From Saprospiraceae bacterium (GTDB lineage Bacteria > Bacteroidota > Bacteroidia > Chitinophagales > Saprospiraceae): 32,280 nt of DNA. Under the pieces are notes generated by a model. It ran no database searches. It saw nothing but the letters and a program-made list of their open reading frames with translations, and was not told the DNA's origin. Made by a program: the position numbers and the translations under genes. Positions 9,301 to 17,534 of the stretch are shown here, piece after piece. Position 1 is the first letter of the stretch, and the number at the start of each line of letters is the position of its first letter. The stretch is from NCBI GenBank assembly GCA_020631135.1, contig JAHDHU010000028.1, forward strand, positions 1-32,280. The letters are read 5' to 3'.

Positions 9301-12300
9301 CTTCAAAATCCCATTCTGTACATCTTATCGCGTTTCCATTACCTGTAACATTATCCATAAAATCTGATCTACTAGAAGAATTATATGTTGCGGTACAAGC
9401 ATATGGGTTTCCTTCAGAAGTATAATTTATGGATACAGGAGGACAAGAAACAATAAATGATTCGTCTTCAACTTTAATTATTTGTGTATGCTGTGCAATT
9501 TCTTGAGTACACCAATCAAGCACCAACCAATTTCGTAAGACTTTGTATTGGGCACCACAAACAGGGATTATTTCATCTGAGAATGTACCGTTGATTTCAC
9601 AGAAAGAACCATTTACTGGGTAAATCGGATAAGTACCTGTACTCGTTTGTAGGTAAGGTGATCCAGTTTCACCATTTACTGGATTATTCCAAGTCGGATA
9701 AGATTGACAAGATAAATGAACATCATCCGGGAAGATTACATTTAGGTCTCCCGACATTGGGTCAACCAAAGGTACTCTCTCATAAAACACTTGGTAACAA
9801 CATTGGTTAGAAACCAATCCTTCACTGTCTTCAGCAATATAGCAGATTGTTCTAATCGCACTGTAGTCTGGATAAAGTGCATCATCACAATCGATATCTG
9901 TAGTCTTATCAGAAACCAAATGAACCGTTGCATTGCCACAATTATCATCCATATGATTTGCAGCAATAAATGTTGTGGAATACGGAATGTGATCTTCAAA
10001 GCAATAAATGGTCACATCATCTGGGCAGTTAAGCACTGGAGCAACTTTGTCTTCAAGGAAGATAGTACCCCAACAAGAGTTACCATTACATAAGCCTGTG
10101 ACTTTAAAAGTTATCGTTTCTCCAACATACTGCCCTAAATCCTCTTCCAAAATCACATTTCCATCCTCGTCCATAAACATGTATGAAAACAACTGAGCAT
10201 TATAATTTGGATCATTATTTTCTCCTTCTAGGAGTGTTTCAACACTTAGATTTACATCACAATTATTATCTACACTTAAATTTAGGTTTAGATTACAAGC
10301 CAATTGAAGTTCGCCACTTGGCATCGCTCCAACGACATTACTGATCACATCACAAAGAGGATCTATAGTGCTTGCCGCAGAGACTATTACTCGATAATTA
10401 TTTACAATAGAAATGTTTGGAATGATAAATGAAACTGTTTCAGTTCCGTTTGTATCAGAATTATCAATGGTAATATTCGTCCAAACACCTCCAATATTTT
10501 CTTGTAATTGGAAAGTAAGCGCTGATCCGTCACTAGAACTTGCGGTTATGCTGAGGACTCCATCCTCGTTATCACACACAAACATATTTTGAGGTTGCAT
10601 CGTGATATTGATAGAAGGACAAACTACAAGTGCGGCTGGATCAAAATCATCTTCATCAAATGGATTATCCATCATTCCATTACCATCAGGATCATCTATG
10701 TCATTGTCACTTCCTGTTTCAGAAGCATTTCCTGCATTATCATTTGTATTACTGTCTTCATCGTCTGGCTCTTGGGTCTCATCATCAGAATTGGTAGCAA
10801 AAGTAATTTCTGCATCATTGATGATTGTACCTCCAATAAAATCTGGATCAATTTGCAGATTTATGCTAATTGTTAATTGATCTCCTGCCGCAATGTAATC
10901 TATCTCATAAGTGACATCTGTACCAGTCAACATCCAGTCATTAATGTTTCCAGTCATCGCTGATGTATTGGCAGCAGTTGTAAACAAAAGATCTGAAGGC
11001 ACATAATCTGATACCTCAATATCATAAGCATCAACATCACCTTGGTTGTATACTGTAATATTAAAAGTTACGACATCACCCGGAAAGAATGTTCCAGTAG
11101 ATGCTAATTTCTTATCTAGAGCCATATCAAAACAGTCGGTTACGGTGACTGTCACCATAGCGCTTGCATCTAAACATGGAGATGTTCCGCTCACCGTGTA
11201 CATGAAGGTATAGGTACCTGCATTTACAAATTCGAAACTTACTTGGTTCGGATTTGTCAAACTCACACCAGAAGCTGTTGAAGTGGTTTCAGACCACGTT
11301 CCTCCTGCATTTGGAGTTCCACCCAAAGCTCCGGCTAAATTCACATAAGCCGTTGCATCCGCCTCAGGATCTAAGGCATTACAAACGGAAGCCGTACCAT
11401 TGGTTCCTGCTGAAACATCTGCAACCAAAACTATACTAAAATCATCCTCCACTGTACATCCATTTGCATCTATAATGGTGATGGTACCGTTATAGGTGGC
11501 ACCACTAGCCACCGGAATTGCAAAGTTAGCTCCTGCTATAGGTGTTGCACTCGTTACATCAACAAATCCTGCAGCATTGGCAGCTGCATCATAATCAATT
11601 GTGTAATTTAATGGAGTACCTGAGGTTGTGCTTACCACAATTGCTTCACTAGTAATCCCCATACAAACACTTGGATTGTTAACGGTGGCAACTGGCGCTT
11701 CATTTACCGTGACAACTACCTCTTCCGCCGCACCTTCACACATGTTACAGTCACTGGCTGTAATCCAAATTGTTTGTGGACTCATTGCAGCAGTCGTTGC
11801 TGGATCAAAAGTAGACCCTGTAGCAACTGGTGTCGCTCCTGTGTTAGGATCTGCGGTAAAATAATTGAACTGAACTGGACAATCTGGTACTGTACCTGTT
11901 ACTTCTATATTATCTAAAGCAATGGCTTCAGAACCACCATCTATTTGAGCTTCTAATTGCAAGGTTAATACACTCGCAAATCCCGACAATGGAATACAAT
12001 ATTGCGTAAAGCCATTTACGACATTCATTCCATTTAGGGTCATTGGATCATTTAAAGTTATCGCATTTGTGATACTGTAGTTTGCACTGGCAGATTCGTC
12101 TGGAATCAAACTAAATGCGGTCACAAAAGTCCCACCATCTAGAGAATAGCTTATACTCACAAAATCATCGCTCTCAAAATCTCCCATGGCACCTAAATCA
12201 AGACATAATTGCGTAAGTCCACTTGTGGCGGAGCTTACATCAAAATTCCATGTAGCTGTAACAGGTCCAGAATTTTCTCCATTTTGAGTATCTACCACTC

Positions 12301-15300
12301 CAAAAAAGTTATTGCCATAATTACAAGGAACTACTCCTTGATTATCTGTTGCTAAAAATCCGGCGCATGCGGCATCTGCGGCATCATCCATCAATCCCCA
12401 AGGAGCATCTAATGGCATTGAGCCAGCAGAATTCCCATCGGTTACACCAAATAAATCATGATTTACTGTAAACTGATCTAAATGATCTGCAACCGTGTTG
12501 CCATCTACGGTGTTACTAACGCTGGTCAAATTAACAGGTGCATCGAAGTTATCCGAAGCCACTACCATTGCAGTACCTCCGGTTGTATTTGGTTGAATTA
12601 AAGTACTGCCTCCTTCACAAACAGTGATATTATTTACAGATGGAGCTAATGGAGCTTCGTTTATCACCACGTCAGTTGTGCATGTATGCGTACATCCAAA
12701 TTCCGTCACAACGGAAAGTGTGTAAGTACCTGCCTGCATTGCAGTGACATTGATCAAACTAGGATTTTGAGCAGATGACATAAAACTATTGGGTCCAGAC
12801 CAAGAATAAGAAGTAATCATCGCTCCTACTCCAGACATTTCCCCGGTCAATTCTACATCACCTCCCACACAGGTCGGCCCATCATTGCTTGCCATGCAGT
12901 TGCCTTTGATAAAATTATTTACTGTAAACATTGCAGTGGCGGTACACATATTTCCATCTGTAACCGTAACTGTATATGTTCCTTGAGATAAACTCGAAAG
13001 ATCCTCAGTAGTTTCGTTGTTACTCCACATGTATGTAAGTGCAGCAGTTCCGCTTACGGTCAAATCTATCGCACCAACAGAAGTTCCAGCACAAGAATGC
13101 GTGATGTCGCCCATTATACTTGGTACAGAATGATTACTAACAACCACTTCAGCAGTCGCATCATCACAAACAGTACCAGTCACCGTATAGGTATAGGTAC
13201 CTATTCCATCAGGTGTTGGAGACCAAGAACCGCCTGAGGCAGGCGAACCGCCTAATGCACCAAATAAATCCATTGCACTTACCGTGCTCATCGGACAAAT
13301 AGATAAAGTGGCATCAGAGCCAGCATTTGGCGCTGTTTCTACAGTCAATACCACTTCTGACATATCTCCAGAACAAGTTCCGGAAGCGGCTAAAGTATAA
13401 GTATAAGTTCCTGCACCTGCCAATGCTGGCGACCACGTACCTCCAGAATCCGGAGAACCACCCAAAGCATCAAACAAAAGCGCATTCGTTAAAGTCGTAG
13501 TAGAACAAATTGTCAAAGTACCATCCATTCCGGCATCCGCATCTGTACAACACAAAGAAGCGTCAACTGTGATCATAATCTGAGTTACACTTTCACAACC
13601 GTTGCTATCGACATAATGAAGCCAAACTGTTTGAGCACTACTAATACTACTCACCGTTGTCGAACTCAATTCTGCCGCTGGCAAAGCCAAAGCAGGCAAG
13701 GTATTCGGATCTACCGAATAAAAAGTATGAGTAGCTGCATCATAAGCAGGGTCCATGTCAACCATCGTCAAATCCACGCTAGATGAACCGTCATTACAAA
13801 CGGCTGCAGGCTGGGTTGTTATACTGACAGGATCTCCACTTGGCTGAATTAATTCTTGGCTATTTGAAACCACCATCATTGTACAACCAGCATCTGAGGA
13901 TGCGGCTGCGGTAATGTCGTATTGACCTGGACAAGCGTTGTTTAATACGAAAGGCATTGTCACACTTCCAATGCTAAATGTAGATCCGTTAAAAGTATAA
14001 TCTATATCAAAAGAAGTTGAAGAAGCTCCACCTCCATCTATATCAAATGTCACTGATCCATCACAGGGCGAACAGCTGCTCGGTTGGCTTGAACCAGAAA
14101 TAGTCAATGTTTGAGTTTGAGAAATATTTACACATACCTCTGCATCGTTAACGGTTCCGCTACACATTCCCCCGCCTTCATCTACAATAGAACTTAGGGT
14201 TATTTTATTATCGCTTGCCGAAGCAATGCTGATGTTATCTCCATTATTAAAGCCGGACAAAGCAGCTTGATCTGTTCCATCGATTGCATAAACCAATGTA
14301 AAAGGTCCTGTGCCTCCGGTGATGGTCACTGGAATCAATATTGGTGCATCCGCTGCACAAACATCAAAGCTTGCTGCAGTTATCGCAGCACTTGGGCAAC
14401 TCACCTCGGCTTCTACAGAAGCACTTACCGCATCTGCCTCGTCGGGTGCGCCAACTGGACAATTGGCAGAATCAAATGGATCTACAACTGCTTGAAAGTC
14501 AAAAGAACCTGAAGGGCAAACATCTGGAATTGTAAAGTTTACACAGAACAATTCGTCTGCTGGTGTAGAATCGAAACCACCTGAGCCTCCGCCTGTTGGA
14601 AGTGTGATACCGGAATTTAAGACTCCCATATCACCGTATTCATTATCATTCACTCCCCAAGAAGTTCCATCAAAATAGAAAGGATCACCCGCAGTACTTC
14701 CACTACCAACTGAAGTCATTGATGCACCAGATGAAGCTGTTCCTAAAGTTGCTCCTGTGGGAACTGTACAGCCTGCAAGGGAAGCAGGATTTGGGTAAGT
14801 GTTGTCTTGGGTTTGCCATCTTATCCCATCAATATATGCACCCGAATCATCAAAAATCACGATTTGTTCATTACCATTTGAAAGATAAATGTGCGCATTA
14901 CTTCCAGCGATGCAAGAGCACGAACTTGTTGAAAGATCTACATTCATATGTTCCGTACAATCCGTATTTCCAATGACAAATACTCCGTCTGCAGGAATCA
15001 CCGTCCCTGAAGGAATCGTAATGGTAAAATCTCCATCGGAAACAATAAAACAACCTATATCTTCCCCAGGGGCACCGGTTAATTCAATAAATTCTCCGGG
15101 TGCAGAACCCGATCCATCGGTACATGTATTTTGAACATCTGATAAAACCTCACTGATAAACACAGTTGGATCCGATGAAGGTTCAGGAATTGGAATACTG
15201 GCGATATCTGTAAATCCGGCTCCCGAATCTACTTGCCAAGTGACATTACCACCTGAAGGCAGTTGATCTCCATTAAAACAAAGTTGAACCATATTTCCAG

Positions 15301-17200
15301 GACAAGTATTCACAGGCCCTGCTCCACCATCTATCGTCACATCAAAATTTTCTGGACATACCGGTGGTTTTTCACAATCATCTGCAACACTCAAAGTTAC
15401 TGGAGCAGAACAACCACTACCATCTGTCACCACTATTTCGTAAGGACCCATCGCAGCAGAAGTATTTAATAAAAATGTTCCTGAAGCTTGTGGACCTGCT
15501 ATAGATGTACCTGGACTACCTCCAGCTACATCAAATAATTCATAGGTTAAATTTTCACCTCCAGTTACAAAGCTTGCTGCATTGATTGCACCCTGAGGCG
15601 AATCTCCTGGACATTCAATCATTGCATCGATCGCCATTAAAGGCTCAACGATGGTGATGCTTAAACTTGCTACCTCGTAACATTCGTTTGGATTAGATTG
15701 GCTATGTGGATCACCTTTAGTACCACAACAATTCGAGAAATCATCCCAAACTAAACCAAATTGGTGAGTTCCGCCACCTAAAGCGATTAAATCAGTTGAG
15801 CTCAATGTATAGGTCAATGTAGTTGTTTCTCCTGCAACCACATATGTGTCCCAAACTTCATTCATTCCTGTTAAAGGATTATAGACATATGAGCCGGTTT
15901 GCGCATCAACTAGAGGCACATTGCCTGATCCTGTATCAATATTATCTGATACATGTTGAAAGTTATATATTTCTGCAGTGAAGGTTACTGTCTCAGAACT
16001 TGGATCACAAATTGAAAAATTGTCTCCATAAAACACAAATGTAGGATCATCATTTGCTTCACTCGGCGTTGGGTGATCTGTATAAGCCCACTGAGAAGAA
16101 ACATCTGCCTCAGTACCACAGGCTGAGGGCGTAAAAGCTGTTGGATCAAAAGATTCATTCGTGGCTCCTCCTGTCGCTCCACCTCCATTATCAATTGGCT
16201 GATTGGTCACCGGATCTAAAGTGCTATTGATAACAATTCCATCCATGTGAGTAGGACTCCCTCCAAAACCGCCTGCAGTTGTGCCTGTATTTAATCTAAT
16301 AAAAGAAGAATTACAACCAACATGATCACTTGTGGTCCATTCAATCCATAAATCATCTGAAGCGCCCGCAGAATACGTAGGAAGTGTAAAGGTTCCTGGA
16401 TTCGTCGGTGTATTACATGGACAATCGATGTGCGTTGGTAAAACTGGTACTGCTGTAGCATTTCCTCCATCTCCTCTCCCGCCAATCACAGTGGTCACAA
16501 CATCATTTACTATCCCGTTACCATCATTATCACCCAAAGTATATGTATTTCCATTCGAAACAGATGCATGATCTGCATTACCTGTTCCTCCGCCATCCCA
16601 AATAATTCCATCCCAAGGCGTTCCATCTGGTAAAAAGAGAAAAACTTGTTCTCCATCTCCATTTAAAGACTGACTACCAGCATTATCCAAAGTAAACCCT
16701 GTTGCTGCAGGATCATAAAATCCGGCAAAGGCAGGATCACACACATCCAAGTCGATGGTTAATCCTGCATTGAAATCTCCATCTCCATTTGCTAACAAAC
16801 CGTTACCTGTTGAAAATGCTCCACCTGCTCCATTAACTCCACAATTTGTATTTGGATCGTTACTACAACCTATAAGATAAACACCTTCTGCTGGAATTAC
16901 TGTTCCCGGCGGAATCAGAACAGCCCATTCAGTATCCGTTAAAACCATACAGCCTATAATCGTTCCTGGGGGTCCGGCAATCTCGACGATAGCGTCGTTA
17001 CAACCATCAGTTTGACCTGCATCACCCGAAACTTCACTGATTACAACATTTGCAAAATTCGCAAACGAATCAGAGTTGGTTCCATCGAAACAAGTTGCAT
17101 CTGCTGCTGTTGGACATTGTGCTACTAATAATCCCGGAGTGCTGAAAATAGCAATAGCTAACCCAAGAAGAGCAGCTTTTAGATAGTAAGAATTTCTCAT
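6359..17200 (-). CDS. Giant modular T9SS-secreted adhesin (3613 residues)
   Basis: A signal peptide (1-28) leads into a multidomain extracellular protein. I read: two lamin-tail-like modules (~51-240 and ~680-870, both with ISEV...IPPGTVIPA/IPSGTVIPA cores); Cys-rich Ig/PKD-like modules; LGGSP-x-SGG-x-WSP modules at ~1240, ~1310 and, diverged, ~1955; a SprB-type repeat (~1358-1424); a DUF11-like domain (~2023-2165, starting MALDKKLASTG) running into an Asp-rich linker (~2139-2187); a run of HYR-like modules (~2380-3160) with DxVAPxPxC starts; a CNA-B-like domain (~3206-3262); a dockerin-like pair (~3262-3325); a cohesin-like beta domain (~3400-3517); and a type A T9SS tail (~3525-3613, YQNIPNPFRDQTTIGF... 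to KMISIR). It should be exported by T9SS and held on the surface or released. The ligand is unknown. The frame is intact throughout. Domain borders are estimates by eye. Confidence 0.93.
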   Translation of the reverse strand: MRNSYYLKAALLGLAIAIFSTPGLLVAQCPTAADATCFDGTNSDSFANFANVVISEVSGDAGQTDGCNDAIVEIAGPPGTIIGCMVLTDTEWAVLIPPGTVIPAEGVYLIGCSNDPNTNCGVNGAGGAFSTGNGLLANGDGDFNAGLTIDLDVCDPAFAGFYDPAATGFTLDNAGSQSLNGDGEQVFLFLPDGTPWDGIIWDGGGTGNADHASVSNGNTYTLGDNDGNGIVNDVVTTVIGGRGDGGNATAVPVLPTHIDCPCNTPTNPGTFTLPTYSAGASDDLWIEWTTSDHVGCNSSFIRLNTGTTAGGFGGSPTHMDGIVINSTLDPVTNQPIDNGGGATGGATNESFDPTAFTPSACGTEADVSSQWAYTDHPTPSEANDDPTFVFYGDNFSICDPSSETVTFTAEIYNFQHVSDNIDTGSGNVPLVDAQTGSYVYNPLTGMNEVWDTYVVAGETTTLTYTLSSTDLIALGGGTHQFGLVWDDFSNCCGTKGDPHSQSNPNECYEVASLSITIVEPLMAIDAMIECPGDSPQGAINAASFVTGGENLTYELFDVAGGSPGTSIAGPQASGTFLLNTSAAMGPYEIVVTDGSGCSAPVTLSVADDCEKPPVCPENFDVTIDGGAGPVNTCPGNMVQLCFNGDQLPSGGNVTWQVDSGAGFTDIASIPIPEPSSDPTVFISEVLSDVQNTCTDGSGSAPGEFIELTGAPGEDIGCFIVSDGDFTITIPSGTVIPADGVFVIGNTDCTEHMNVDLSTSSCSCIAGSNAHIYLSNGNEQIVIFDDSGAYIDGIRWQTQDNTYPNPASLAGCTVPTGATLGTASSGASMTSVGSGSTAGDPFYFDGTSWGVNDNEYGDMGVLNSGITLPTGGGSGGFDSTPADELFCVNFTIPDVCPSGSFDFQAVVDPFDSANCPVGAPDEADAVSASVEAEVSCPSAAITAASFDVCAADAPILIPVTITGGTGPFTLVYAIDGTDQAALSGFNNGDNISIASASDNKITLSSIVDEGGGMCSGTVNDAEVCVNISQTQTLTISGSSQPSSCSPCDGSVTFDIDGGGASSTSFDIDYTFNGSTFSIGSVTMPFVLNNACPGQYDITAAASSDAGCTMMVVSNSQELIQPSGDPVSITTQPAAVCNDGSSSVDLTMVDMDPAYDAATHTFYSVDPNTLPALALPAAELSSTTVSSISSAQTVWLHYVDSNGCESVTQIMITVDASLCCTDADAGMDGTLTICSTTTLTNALLFDALGGSPDSGGTWSPALAGAGTYTYTLAASGTCSGDMSEVVLTVETAPNAGSDATLSICPMSTVSAMDLFGALGGSPASGGSWSPTPDGIGTYTYTVTGTVCDDATAEVVVSNHSVPSIMGDITHSCAGTSVGAIDLTVSGTAALTYMWSNNETTEDLSSLSQGTYTVTVTDGNMCTATAMFTVNNFIKGNCMASNDGPTCVGGDVELTGEMSGVGAMITSYSWSGPNSFMSSAQNPSLINVTAMQAGTYTLSVVTEFGCTHTCTTDVVINEAPLAPSVNNITVCEGGSTLIQPNTTGGTAMVVASDNFDAPVNLTSVSNTVDGNTVADHLDQFTVNHDLFGVTDGNSAGSMPLDAPWGLMDDAADAACAGFLATDNQGVVPCNYGNNFFGVVDTQNGENSGPVTATWNFDVSSATSGLTQLCLDLGAMGDFESDDFVSISYSLDGGTFVTAFSLIPDESASANYSITNAITLNDPMTLNGMNVVNGFTQYCIPLSGFASVLTLQLEAQIDGGSEAIALDNIEVTGTVPDCPVQFNYFTADPNTGATPVATGSTFDPATTAAMSPQTIWITASDCNMCEGAAEEVVVTVNEAPVATVNNPSVCMGITSEAIVVSTTSGTPLNYTIDYDAAANAAGFVDVTSATPIAGANFAIPVASGATYNGTITIIDANGCTVEDDFSIVLVADVSAGTNGTASVCNALDPEADATAYVNLAGALGGTPNAGGTWSETTSTASGVSLTNPNQVSFEFVNAGTYTFMYTVSGTSPCLDASAMVTVTVTDCFDMALDKKLASTGTFFPGDVVTFNITVYNQGDVDAYDIEVSDYVPSDLLFTTAANTSAMTGNINDWMLTGTDVTYEIDYIAAGDQLTISINLQIDPDFIGGTIINDAEITFATNSDDETQEPDDEDSNTNDNAGNASETGSDNDIDDPDGNGMMDNPFDEDDFDPAALVVCPSINITMQPQNMFVCDNEDGVLSITASSSDGSALTFQLQENIGGVWTNITIDNSDTNGTETVSFIIPNISIVNNYRVIVSAASTIDPLCDVISNVVGAMPSGELQLACNLNLNLSVDNNCDVNLSVETLLEGENNDPNYNAQLFSYMFMDEDGNVILEEDLGQYVGETITFKVTGLCNGNSCWGTIFLEDKVAPVLNCPDDVTIYCFEDHIPYSTTFIAANHMDDNCGNATVHLVSDKTTDIDCDDALYPDYSAIRTICYIAEDSEGLVSNQCCYQVFYERVPLVDPMSGDLNVIFPDDVHLSCQSYPTWNNPVNGETGSPYLQTSTGTYPIYPVNGSFCEINGTFSDEIIPVCGAQYKVLRNWLVLDWCTQEIAQHTQIIKVEDESFIVSCPPVSINYTSEGNPYACTATYNSSSRSDFMDNVTGNGNAIRCTEWDFEVFIKVADQDGNPPPGSVFTDSGVFKIDLGNGDYFYQIPNLPEGCTWVKYVFTDECGVVRDCTTEVFVIDDVAPNPVCDEHTVVTVGPDGWATINAGSFDDESFDYCGGPIQFGARRLGSNSCISTGNTLFGTFDGAQYFEQLRFCCNDIGSYVDVELIVVDDANGDGIFGNTIDVVIPCNDAGLTVSVSDKWNVCQISVWVEDISMAQFICPDSYVVRTHQCDFNADPDEGEPSYITGSQICNNIFSINQVENTRSTPDDCGNYQISKKWNIINVNSGQIVETCAQVIVMNNADDFNLSDINWPQDRENLIGCNGADTHPDNLGYPSFSNSSCSQVAFTYKDQVFNFVDDACFKILRTWTLVDWCQYDSANPNAGGSWIHVQVIKINDNTSPNPIANPVTLEITSKTGCSVNGTVSIDGNDNCGNLSYFYSLNGGANYIPAGSNNNFTQTWQEGTYQVHWLVEDMCGNEGTVVQNVNVVDRVAPVPYCIGSVVKVLEESTNTTEIWASDFDLGSTDNCDDDLTMTFADGSTNMSFNCSDLGSQLIQVYYTDDSGNSDFCIVEIIIQDNNNGCVQSVRIAGEIFTETNEMVDDVEVELFNVSQEIFDYQATQNGEYAFEPAIVNDNYKISAIKDVDYMNGVSTLDLVLIQKHLLNTQSLDSPYKLIASDVNSSGHISAIDLIELRKLILGVYTELPNNDSWRFVDAAQQFPNISNPWPIVEVIEITPFLSSSYDNNFVAVKIGDVNNSASANVNSVVTTNRSSDVLELLTSYSQESDKIQRIDISANNFETLVGFQTTFAFGEEYHFVDFEAGALDVTSANINPSQKGLISMSWFDEKGKTFDKDEVLFSILLGTNSKQEEGHLTVGSAITKSEAYNKSYQELDIVIRNSSSENFAFEVYQNIPNPFRDQTTIGFVIPQDDVVKISIYDATGRVVFSKEDSFSKGQNQLVVDSRKLNASGVLYYTIETAQNSATRKMISIR

Positions 17201-17534
17201 TGTTACAGTTCGATTTGTAATTTATTCTACTGTACATGAGGGTCTCTTTTACGAAACCAGTAAGGTCGTCTTATGAGTAAGATTCAAATCGAAAGGAGAA
17301 ATACTAGAATACTGTTCAGAGAACCAAGGTCCATCACTAGGATACTAGTAAATATTGTTCCAAACATTAGTAAATAATCTCATCTAAACGATATCACTTA
17401 AAAATGAGCTAAAAAGAGTCTAAAAAGGAGGAACTAAGCAAAAAAACTTGAAGAAACGTTCATATTAACAAAAAAGCGAAATTGACTTCTATAGTATTTT
17501 AGGGATTAATTTTAGATCACTTAAAAGCTTGAAA
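17201..17534. other. 334-base gene-free stretch upstream of the giant adhesin
   Basis: This AT-rich region must contain the adhesin promoter and the cryptochrome 3' end. I found no exact TAnnTTTG on the minus strand and no convincing terminator. It contains the direct repeat TAGTAAATA (17346-17354 and 17368-17376, 22 bases apart) and ATACTAG twice (17301-17307, 17342-17348). A six-pair hairpin with one G-U pair at 17241-17258 would lie in the adhesin leader. A 34-codon plus-strand ORF at 17273-17377 has no supporting signal. Confidence 0.5.

Noticed and set aside
10589-10880. Overlapping plus-strand ORFs of 92-95 codons
   Set aside because: They are antisense to the Asp-rich and DUF11 part of the giant adhesin, arise from its biased codons, and have no starts, signals or recognisable domains.
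11280-13560. Possible DNA repeat or CRISPR-like array inside the adhesin
   Set aside because: Similarity is at protein level between irregularly spaced modules; there are no identical short direct repeats with uniform spacers.
14267-14535. Three overlapping plus-strand ORFs
   Set aside because: Antisense shadows of the adhesin; low-complexity Ser/Ala/Thr or Cys/Arg-rich translations.
17273-17377. 34-codon plus-strand ORF (MSKIQIERRNTRILF...)
   Set aside because: No ribosome site, promoter box or family signal; the length is within chance for this AT-rich gap.
17490-17534. Terminator for the cryptochrome gene
   Set aside because: The sequence after the stop on the minus strand has T-rich tracts but no stable stem.
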